The notes beneath the pieces are model-generated. The model was given only the letters and a program-made list of their open reading frames with translations, was not told the origin of the DNA and ran no database searches. Below, piece by piece: positions 1 to 6,200 of a DNA stretch of 7,729 bases; the stretch's first letter is position 1, and each line of letters begins with the position of its first letter. The translations under genes were made by a program, and so were the position numbers. The stretch is from XYD1-FULL-44-32 sp964433715 (GTDB lineage: Bacteria > Patescibacteriota > Minisyncoccia > Phycocordibacterales > XYD1-FULL-46-19): NCBI GenBank assembly GCA_964433715.1, contig CAYSSL010000025.1, positions 1-7,729 on the forward strand, written 5' to 3'.

Positions 1-599
1 AGATAAACACCCACCGTAAAACGCTTGTCGTGATCGGGACCAACCTCCTTTAGTACCTCGTAAGAGGGTGTCACCCCTTCTACTTCTTGCGCTTTTTCTT
101 GAAAAAAACTTTTAGCATCTTGCCATAGGTTTTTGGCAATTATTTCTTTCATTAAATAGAGAAGATTGTCAGTAATAAACTTGGCCGCTACGTCATAACC
201 TTGATCAAGATAAATCGCCCCCACCACCGCTTCAAAAGTGTTGGCCAAGATATATTGGCGAGCCCGACCAGTGTCTTTGGCTTCGCCTTTTGATAACAGG
301 AGGTATTCATTTATATTTAAATTCTTAGCGGCATCAGACAAAGTTGTAGTATTTACCAAAGCGGCTCGATAGGCTGTCAATTCGCCTTCGGGCTTGGTGG
401 GAAAAGACTGATACAAGAAATTGGTGACCACCAGCTCAAGCACGGCGTCACCTAAAAATTCTAGACGTTCATTGTGATCTTGCTTCCAGCTTCGGTGCTC
501 ATTTAAATAGGACCGATGGGTAAAAGCTTGGATCAACAGGTCTTTATTAGAAATATTAACACCAACAGCTTCAGCAAACAGCAACGGATCGGGATTCAT
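1..599 (-). CDS. rnc: Ribonuclease III (3' part beyond window edge)
   Basis: Double-strand-specific endoribonuclease that processes rRNA precursors and structured mRNAs in the cytoplasm. I translated 199 codons plus two bases from ATG 599-597; the frame is open to the edge, so the C-terminus is missing. The RNase III signature NERLEFLGD is at residues 43-51 (catalytic E47 and D51 by alignment to E. coli E41 and D45). EGEL is at 71-74, and ILANTFEAVVGAIYLDQG at 117-134 holds E123 (E. coli E117). The residue matching E. coli D114 is N120, a metal-ligand substitution. From about residue 159 the double-stranded RNA-binding domain begins and is cut. The start lies 9 bases after the nusB stop; an AAGGA (618-614) sits about 14 bases upstream, rather far for a Shine-Dalgarno, so translational coupling is likely. 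It is the last visible gene of the rpmF-nusB-rnc operon. Confidence 0.96.
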   Translation of the reverse strand, partial: MNPDPLLFAEAVGVNISNKDLLIQAFTHRSYLNEHRSWKQDHNERLEFLGDAVLELVVTNFLYQSFPTKPEGELTAYRAALVNTTTLSDAAKNLNINEYLLLSKGEAKDTGRARQYILANTFEAVVGAIYLDQGYDVAAKFITDNLLYLMKEIIAKNLWQDAKSFFQEKAQEVEGVTPSYEVLKEVGPDHDKRFTVGVY

Positions 600-608
600 T
601 TTAGATTT

Positions 609-1523
609 TTATTTCCTTTCAATAATAAGTTTTATACCTTTGGTTACAAACGGTAAAATATCGTCGTACATTTTTAAATCAGGTATTTCTTCTATTTTAA
701 ACCAGCGACCATCGTCTAAACCACCTTTATCTTCGCCCAATTTCAAATCAGAAAAATTGTCCAAACTACATTCCCCGAGAAAATAGTTGACCTGTTTGCG
801 AATTTTACCTTTCTCAGGATCAGAAGCAATATACTCGTTTTTACCAAGAGGGTCTTTGATCAAAATATCCAAAGATAATTCCTCTTTTATTTCCCGACTC
901 GTTCCCTCTTCTACGGTTTCGCCATCTTCAATATGCCCCTTAGACAAAGTCCAATAACCAAAGATGTCGTGGACCATAGCCAAATATATTCCATCTTCTT
1001 TTTGACAATAGACCAGAGCTCCACCTAATTTTTCAATTGGCATCTCTTCGTAGGGCACATCTTTGGGTCGCTTTTTCTTAGCCGGAATATCATATTTTCC
1101 GGGCTCACCCATTTCTTTGTAAACGGCTCCCAAGACGCCATTAACAAAGCGGCCACTATTTTCACCACCAAAAGTTTTGGCCAGCTCTATCGCCTCGTTT
1201 ATCGCCACTCGAGCCGGCACCTCCTTTTTATCACCAAACAAAAGTTCATACAAGCCCAAACGCAAGACATTGCGGTCTACAATAGCAATATGCAAAATCG
1301 GCCACTCGGGAGCAGCTTTTTCGATAATCGCATCTAACTTATCTTGTTTTTCTGCTACCCCACTAGCTAAAGTCAAAGCAAAACCAGCATTTTCCAAACC
1401 GGGGGCAAAATCGGTAATAACCCGATCTACGATATCGGGTACCTTGGCGGCCGGCTCACTGTTAAAGTCCCATTCAAAAAGGGCTTGCATAGCGATACTC
1501 CGCGATAAGTGACGATTGGCCAT
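609..1523 (-). CDS. nusB: NusB-Nudix hydrolase fusion protein
   Basis: A 304-residue protein in one uninterrupted frame. Residues 1-138 are NusB, the all-helical antitermination factor that binds boxA RNA with NusE/S10 during rRNA transcription. The N-terminal RHLSRSIAMQALFEWDF and the C-terminal VAINEAIELAKTFGG and RFVNGVLGAVYKE segments are characteristic, and the length matches free-standing NusB (E. coli 139 aa). After a basic linker (about 142-154) comes a Nudix domain (about 162-304). Its box is G196, E202, R210-E211, E214-E215, L218, preceded by WTLSKGHIEDGE, a form common in Ap4A/nucleoside-diphosphate-type Nudix enzymes. The usual glycine at position 217 is serine. All metal-binding glutamates are present, so hydrolysis of an X-linked nucleoside diphosphate is plausible; the substrate cannot be told. 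ATG 1523 has no Shine-Dalgarno or good -10, which suggests cotranscription from rpmF 63 bases upstream. The two domain calls are firm; the meaning of the fusion is inference. Confidence 0.95.
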   Translation of the reverse strand: MANRHLSRSIAMQALFEWDFNSEPAAKVPDIVDRVITDFAPGLENAGFALTLASGVAEKQDKLDAIIEKAAPEWPILHIAIVDRNVLRLGLYELLFGDKKEVPARVAINEAIELAKTFGGENSGRFVNGVLGAVYKEMGEPGKYDIPAKKKRPKDVPYEEMPIEKLGGALVYCQKEDGIYLAMVHDIFGYWTLSKGHIEDGETVEEGTSREIKEELSLDILIKDPLGKNEYIASDPEKGKIRKQVNYFLGECSLDNFSDLKLGEDKGGLDDGRWFKIEEIPDLKMYDDILPFVTKGIKLIIERK

Positions 1524-1563
1524 AAAAAGATCTGACTAAATCAAAAAATTTAACAAGTATTTA

Positions 1564-1591
1564 AATAACCAACCCAAAAGGGAGGGTTATT
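1564..1591 (-). other. Imperfect hairpin over the rpmF stop codon
   Basis: AATAACC (1564-1570) pairs with GGTTATT (1585-1591), followed inward by two mismatches, CCC/GGG and an AAAA loop. The right arm overlaps the rpmF stop codon. Downstream on the minus strand is TAAATAC rather than a U-run, so it is a poor terminator. It might attenuate or protect the rpmF 3' end, or be chance. Confidence 0.25.
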
Positions 1592-1829
1592 TGCCGGCGA
1601 GACCAGAAGCGGCTTTTTCCCGCGCCTTTCTTTTATCTTCCTTCTTCTGGACTTTAGCTACCACATCCACCACCTGCTTGCCACGGTAAGTACCACAAGT
1701 AAGGCAAGCTCGGTGCCTTAAGTGAGGAGCGCCACATTTGGCGCACTTAGAAAGACGCGGCCCCGTGAGGGCGTGGTGCGACCGGCGATTGCCGGTGTGG
1801 GCTCTAGTGTGTCTCATTCGGACTGACAT
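1587..1829 (-). CDS. rpmF: 50S ribosomal protein L32
   Basis: Small zinc-ribbon protein of the large ribosomal subunit, 80 residues. Two CxxC pairs, C29/C32 and C42/C45, form the zinc site. NRRSHHALTGP (14-24) matches the family's conserved RRSHxAL element. The N-terminus begins SVRMRHTRAHTG instead of the common AVPKRR form, a variant I associate with Patescibacteria. The C-terminal tail (about 55-80) is rich in Lys, Arg and Ala, as expected for rRNA contact. The ATG lies seven bases after a TATAGT -10 element with a 17-base spacer to TTGCGT, and there is no Shine-Dalgarno, so the message is predicted to be leaderless. First gene of the unit rpmF, nusB-nudix, rnc, linking ribosomal protein supply to rRNA transcription and processing. 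Confidence 0.95.
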   Translation of the reverse strand: MSVRMRHTRAHTGNRRSHHALTGPRLSKCAKCGAPHLRHRACLTCGTYRGKQVVDVVAKVQKKEDKRKAREKAASGLAGK

Positions 1830-1836
1830 AAAAAAT

Positions 1837-1865
1837 ACTATAGCCGAAATCCTCTATAAACGCAA
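1837..1865 (-). promoter_or_regulatory. Promoter of the rpmF-nusB-rnc operon (leaderless)
   Basis: Read on the minus strand: -35 TTGCGT (1865-1860), 17-base spacer, -10 TATAGT (1842-1837), then ATTTTTT and the rpmF ATG at 1829. Transcription should begin at about 1830-1829, so the mRNA would have essentially no 5' leader. Confidence 0.6.
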
Positions 1866-1886
1866 GACTAGCTCTGATTTTTGGGT

Positions 1887-1924
1887 TTAATAAAAGCCGT
1901 GCCTGTCATCTCGACAGTCACGGC
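1887..1924 (-). terminator. Intrinsic terminator of the stand-alone Nudix gene
   Basis: GCCGTG (1896-1901) pairs with CACGGC (1919-1924) and CTGTC (1903-1907) with GACAG (1913-1917), with one mismatch between them and a five-base loop. On the minus strand the stem is followed by TTTTATTAA. It lies 11 bases beyond the stop codon of the Nudix gene and insulates the rpmF operon from it. Confidence 0.8.
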
Positions 1925-1935
1925 CTGTATTTAAT

Positions 1936-2472
1936 TCAATCTAGTCCAAAACACCTTTCCATCTCCATCCCCGCAAAGGCAAACTCGGGGGAGGTCTGGG
2001 CCAGATGTCGCACCACGGCGACAGCAGAGTCAAAGTGAAAACTATTCCTCTCTGTCCGGAATATATTCTCCAAGACCCAGCTTACCGACCGCCACTCAGG
2101 TGGTCCCACCTTCTCTCGGCCATCGATCAAAGGCTCTCGGCGAACCTTCTGCTCAAAATGGTCAGACTGAAAGGAGACTAGATAGAAAAACTTGATATGG
2201 TTGGTTTCAGGAATATCTCTCCTGAAAACTTCCACCGGCGTTGGTCCATGGGGAAGTCCCGTCTCCTCCTCGCACTCGCGCCCTAAGGTGGCAAGCGGAG
2301 TTTCGCCCCTCTTGGCATTTCCTCCCAAAAATTTCCAGTCTTTTTGGTCGGGTCTGCCTACATAGTCTCGCTCGTAGCGAGCCACCAGTAGATGGGGCAC
2401 ACCAGACAGAGTTGCCGCCGCCGTAAAAGCGGTAAAGTGACTCGCCCTGTTAAATTCTTCTGGTTCGGTCAC
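1936..2472 (-). CDS. Nudix hydrolase, stand-alone
   Basis: Nudix-family hydrolase of 178 residues; substrate unknown. The Nudix box is complete: G51, E57, R65-E66, E68-E69-E70, G72, L73 fit Gx5Ex7REUxEExGU, with cysteine at the first hydrophobic position. It is preceded by DWKFLGG, as usual for the strand before the box. About 105 residues follow the box, with aromatic and hydrophobic strands (IKFFYLVSF) and PPEWRSVSWV. GTG 2472 is chosen because GGAGG (2485-2481) lies exactly eight bases upstream; the in-frame GTG at 2481 overlaps that Shine-Dalgarno and cannot be the start. Hand counts of four 60-base lines in the gene gave 31-38 G+C, against 22-28 in sampled lines of dnaE and rnhB. With its own promoter and terminator it resembles a self-contained acquired cassette. 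Transfer is inference. Confidence 0.92.
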   Translation of the reverse strand: MTEPEEFNRASHFTAFTAAATLSGVPHLLVARYERDYVGRPDQKDWKFLGGNAKRGETPLATLGRECEEETGLPHGPTPVEVFRRDIPETNHIKFFYLVSFQSDHFEQKVRREPLIDGREKVGPPEWRSVSWVLENIFRTERNSFHFDSAVAVVRHLAQTSPEFAFAGMEMERCFGLD

Positions 2473-2480
2473 TAGAATCA

Positions 2481-2489
2481 CCTCCTTTC
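2481..2489 (-). promoter_or_regulatory. Strong Shine-Dalgarno that fixes the Nudix start
   Basis: GAAAGGAGG on the minus strand, eight bases before GTG 2472. It is the only near-consensus ribosome binding site in the window and decides between the two in-frame GTG codons. Confidence 0.85.
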
Positions 2490-2517
2490 AAGGTTGACCG
2501 ATTTAAAATCTTTCAAG

Positions 2518-2546
2518 AATATATAATCTTTTAGCTATTTTGTCAA
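2518..2546 (-). promoter_or_regulatory. Near-consensus promoter of the Nudix gene
   Basis: Minus strand: -35 TTGACA (2546-2541), a perfect consensus, 17-base spacer, -10 TATATT (2523-2518). The -35 lies within the last codons of rnhB. Predicted start near 2511 gives a leader of about 39 bases carrying the Shine-Dalgarno. No terminator is seen between rnhB and this gene, so readthrough from rnhB may add to expression. Confidence 0.65.
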
Positions 2547-3155
2547 TTGCCTAAGAAATGACTGTCGGTGAACAGACGAGGGACCCTTCTTTTTTAGAGC
2601 GAGATAATGTTCTTTGGTACCATAACCTTTATGACGACCAAAGCCATAAGCGGGGTATTTTTGGTCTAATTTCTTCATTAGACGGTCACGACTAACTTTT
2701 GCCACCACCGAAGCTAGGGCAATAACAAACTCTTTTTCATCCCCTTTTATAATTGTTGTTTGGTGACAATACTGTGCCGGCGCTTTTAGTAAACCATCAA
2801 GACGAATGTCACATTCACAAGGTTCAATTGGTATTTTGTCTAAAACTTTATTTATTCCTTTTTTTATGGCGGCGGTAATACCAATGCGATCTATCAACGA
2901 GGCGGTAGTGTGCGCATGGCTAAAATAAATTTGGCCTTCTTTTTTAAGCTCGACCATTTGGCTAAACATTTTTTCTCGCGCCGACTCTGATAATTTTTTA
3001 GAATCTCTAATATTTTTAGGGAAGAAGGTCTTTTGAAAAACAAGCTGATTAGAAATTGGTACCGCAAAAAGACCGACCGTTACCGGCCCCGCCAGTGGTC
3101 CCCGACCAGCCTCATCTATGCCAATTAACCATTTTATGGCCTTCTTTTTTGACAC
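2535..3155 (-). CDS. rnhB: Ribonuclease HII
   Basis: Cleaves the RNA strand of RNA-DNA hybrids and nicks at single ribonucleotides embedded in DNA, feeding primer removal and ribonucleotide excision repair. The 206 residues match the family's usual length. GIDEAGRGPLAGPV (12-25) supplies D14 and E15, DSKKLSE (51-57) is conserved, LDG holds D120, IIKGD is at 135-139, VVAKVSRDRLM (150-160) supplies D157, and YGFGRHKGYGT is at 170-180. The four acidic catalytic residues D14, E15, D120 and D157 are all present. The start is GTG 3155: no in-frame ATG or Shine-Dalgarno is seen upstream, but TACAAT lies six bases before the GTG, predicting a leaderless message. It is transcribed divergently from dnaE, a replication partner. 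Confidence 0.96.
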   Translation of the reverse strand: MSKKKAIKWLIGIDEAGRGPLAGPVTVGLFAVPISNQLVFQKTFFPKNIRDSKKLSESAREKMFSQMVELKKEGQIYFSHAHTTASLIDRIGITAAIKKGINKVLDKIPIEPCECDIRLDGLLKAPAQYCHQTTIIKGDEKEFVIALASVVAKVSRDRLMKKLDQKYPAYGFGRHKGYGTKEHYLALKKKGPSSVHRQSFLRQLTK

Positions 3156-3161
3156 GATAAA

Positions 3162-3170
3162 ATTGTATCA
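3162..3170 (-). promoter_or_regulatory. Extended -10 promoter of rnhB (leaderless)
   Basis: Minus strand TGATACAAT (3170-3162): a -10 hexamer TACAAT with the TGn extension, six bases before the GTG start at 3155. No good -35 is present at 16-18 bases spacing, which fits an extended -10 promoter. Confidence 0.5.
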
Positions 3171-3177
3171 CGGCCTC

Positions 3178-3186
3178 TGGTATAAT
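3178..3186 (+). promoter_or_regulatory. Extended -10 promoter upstream of dnaE
   Basis: TGGTATAAT: a perfect -10 hexamer (3181-3186) with TGn extension and no clear -35. Predicted start is about 3193-3194, which coincides with an ATG at 3194, not the dnaE ATG at 3258. It lies back to back with the rnhB -10, the two hexamers being 13 bases apart. Confidence 0.6.
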
Positions 3187-3193
3187 AGACCAA

Positions 3194-3217
3194 ATGTCTT
3201 TCGTCCCTATTAGATAG
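3194..3217 (+). CDS. Putative leaderless upstream ORF of dnaE, MSFVPIR
   Basis: A seven-codon frame, ATG 3194 to TAG 3215-3217, placed seven bases after the -10 hexamer exactly as in the leaderless genes here. Its first 13 bases match the first 13 of dnaE at 11 positions; the two differences are synonymous, so both read M-S-F-V. It may be a relict of the original dnaE start or a short upstream ORF coupling translation to dnaE. No protein function is implied. Confidence 0.35.
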   Translation: MSFVPIR

Positions 3218-3241
3218 CTCACGAGTTCGCATCTAACAGGG
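3205..3241 (+). promoter_or_regulatory. Hairpin in the dnaE leader
   Basis: CCCT (3205-3208) pairs with AGGG (3238-3241), then after one A/C mismatch TTAGAT (3210-3215) pairs with ATCTAA (3231-3236); two inner G-C pairs are possible after a bulged A. No U-run follows, so it is not a terminator. The stem contains the stop codon of the upstream ORF and ends 16 bases before the dnaE ATG, so it could hide or present the start region. Confidence 0.5.
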
Positions 3242-3257
3242 CAAGCCACCTTATCTT

Positions 3258-6200
3258 ATGTCATTTGTCCACTTACACACCCATAGTCACTATTCCCTTT
3301 TGGACGGTTTGTCTAAAATTGATGATTTGGTTAAAAAAGCCAAAACTTTTGGCATGCCAGCTATTGGCCTGACCGATCACGGCACAATGTATGGTGTAAT
3401 TGAGTTTTACGATAAATGTATTAAAGAAGGAATAAAACCGATTATCGGGGTAGAAGCCTATGTTGCCATTCGTAGCCGCCACGACAAAGAAGCGGGAATT
3501 GATTCCAAGCGTTATCACCTCACCCTTTTAGCTAAGGACAATATTGGTTATAGAAATCTTATCAAGCTAACCACCTTGGCCCATATTGAAGGCTACTACT
3601 ACAAACCACGCGTAGACAAAGAATTATTAAAAGAATGTGCCGAAGGACTGATTTGTTTGTCGGGCTGTCCGGGTGGTGAACTAGCCGAAGCCTTGGCGGT
3701 CAACAATTTAGAACGAGGACGAAAAGTGATAGAAGACTGGATTGCGATTTTTGGTAAAGAAAATTTATATCTAGAAGTGATGAACCATCAAGAAGTGGAA
3801 AATATAAAAAATATCCACGCTGGCTTAAAAACCTTGGCTAAAGAATATGAGCTGCCATATGTTGCTACTTGGGATTCACACTACCTAGAAAAAAGTGATG
3901 CCGAAGCTCAAGACACCCTTGTTGCCATTAACACCGGTTCAGAGGTTGGCAAAAGTGGTATGTCAATGAAAGCTGGCGATTATTCTTTTATTGGTCCAGA
4001 CGAAGCAGCAGACCTGTATCAAAATTTTCCCGAGGCGGTAGCTAATACTGTAAAAATAGCCGAACGATGTAATGTGGAAATGACCTTAGGCAAATTTGTT
4101 TTTCCAGAGTTCCAGCTTGATCAGGGCGAAACCGCCGATAGTCAACTAAAAAAATTAGCCCTAAAGGGTATGGCCGAACGAGGTTTAGCAGACAACGAAG
4201 AAGCCATTAAACGTCTTGAATACGAGTTGGGCATTATTGCTTTTAAAGGTTACGCTGGATATTTTTTGGTGGTGGAAGATCTTATACGCTATGCTCGTGA
4301 AAATGATATTTATTACAACATTAGGGGTTCTGTGGCGGGATCAATGACCACCTATTCTCTCGGCATTACCAAGCTTGACCCTATTGCCTACCAAATACCG
4401 TTTGAACGCTTTCTAAACCCCGAACGTCCGTCGGCCCCCGATATTGATATGGACTTTGCCGACAACCGGCGCGACGAAATTATTGAGTATGCCAAGGGTA
4501 AATATGGTGCCGACAAAGTGGCCCAGATTGGTACTTTTGGTACGATGATGGCGCGGGGCTCGGTGCGCGATGTCGCTCGGGCTCTAGGTTACCCCTACTC
4601 CACCGGTGACCGTATTTCCAAAATGATCCCTATGGGCTCTCAAGGTATGCCGATGACAATAGACAAGGCCATGACGATAGTACCCGAATTAAAAGAAGCT
4701 TACGAAAATGAAAATAATACGGCGATTATTTTAAATCTAGCAAAAAAAATTGAGGGGTCAGCCCGCCATATTTCTGTCCATGCGGCCGGAGTGGTTATTG
4801 CCCCCAATCCCCTCCTCCAATATGTTCCGGTTCAATATGACCCAAAAGGTGAATCTATTATTACACAATATGATATGTACTCGGTGGGAGAAGATGGAGT
4901 TGGTTTAACCAAATTTGACTTCCTTGGTCTACGCAACCTGTCTATCCTCGCCGACGCGGTTAAACTGGTAGACAAGATTTATCACACAAAAGTAGATCTT
5001 GAAACCATACCAGTCGATGACAAAACCACTTTTGCTATGCTCGCCCGAGGTGAAACTGAAGGTCTTTTCCAATTAAACGGCGCCGGCATGACTCGTTGGT
5101 TAAAAGAACTAAAACCTACCACCATCCACGACATCAACGCCATGGTGGCATTATATCGCCCCGGCCCAATGCAATTTATTCCTGATTATATTGCCCGCAA
5201 ACATAACCCTAAACTAATTTCATATCTAGACCCAGCCCTTGAACATATTTTAAAACAGTCTTACGGCGTATTGGTCTACCAAGACGACCTCCTCATTATG
5301 GCCCACGACCTAGCGGGCTACACTTGGGGCGAAGTTGATAAATTTCGTAAAGCGGTGGGAAAAAAAATTCCTGAACTCATGGCCGAGCAACGGGAAAAGT
5401 TTATTAAAGGTTGTATTGAACATACTGGTTGGACTAAAGACAAGGCGACTGAAGTGTGGACTTGGCTAGAACCATTTGCGGCTTACGGTTTCAACAAAGC
5501 TCATTCGGCTTCTTATGGTCGAGTGGCTTATCAAACTTCCTACATGAAAGCTAATTTCTCAGTGGCTTATATGTGTGCCTGTCTGACCGCCGAATCGGGT
5601 GATATTGAACAAGTCGCTATTTATGTTGATGAAGCCAAAAGAATGGGTATAAAAATATTACCCCCAGACATTAATGAAAGTTTTGGCTATTTTACAGTGG
5701 TAGCGGAGCCAGATAAAACCGTTGAAGACAGTCGGGCTATCCGTTTTGGACTCTATACTATTAAAAACTTTGGCAAGGATATTGGTGATGCGATCGTAGC
5801 GGAACGCAAAAAAAATGGGCCATTTAAAACTTTTACGGAATTTCTTGATCGTATTAATCACAAAAACCTAAATCGTAAATCTCTAGAAGCTCTGATCAAA
5901 TCTGGTGCTCTTGACTCTCTAGGTGAAGAGCGCGGAACAATGCTTGGTAATATTGAAATTGCTTTAGAGTATGCCAAACAAACCATTCACTCTGGTGGCC
6001 AAGACTCTCTTTTTGGCATAATGTCCGACCAGACATCTCTACCAACCTTTCGCCTTAAGCCATGTCCACCAATAGAAACCAAAGAACGTCTCGCTTGGGA
6101 AAAAGAACTGCTGGGTCTTTATATTTCTGGTCACCCACTAGAAGCTTATCGTGATAAATTTTCACGAGCCGAAAACACTATCAACCACAACAAACACTTA

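Noticed and set aside
1177..1512. Open frame on the plus strand, opposite nusB.
   Set aside because: Low-complexity antisense shadow of NusB with no recognisable domain, promoter or ribosome binding site.
2241..2426. Open frame on the plus strand, opposite the Nudix gene.
   Set aside because: Lies entirely antisense to a firmly identified gene; explained by its higher GC content.
2473..2481. Earlier GTG (2481) as start of the stand-alone Nudix gene.
   Set aside because: It overlaps the GGAGG ribosome binding site; GTG 2472 is at ideal spacing.
3222..3236. tRNA T-arm-like string (GAGTTCGCATCT) in the dnaE leader.
   Set aside because: No T-stem pairing and no acceptor, D or anticodon arms nearby; it belongs to the hairpin.
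3194..3270. Programmed translational bypass (as in T4 gene 60): the matching GTC codons at 3203 and 3267 and the intervening stop and hairpin would let a hop give the same DnaE N-terminus.
   Set aside because: Initiation at ATG 3258 yields the same protein without a hop, and four residues are too few to supply the nascent-peptide signal known for bypassing.
3273..3518. Open frame on the minus strand inside the dnaE PHP region.
   Set aside because: Antisense to strongly conserved DnaE codons; no independent support.
5658..5861. Open frame on the minus strand inside dnaE.
   Set aside because: Antisense shadow without signals or domain resemblance.
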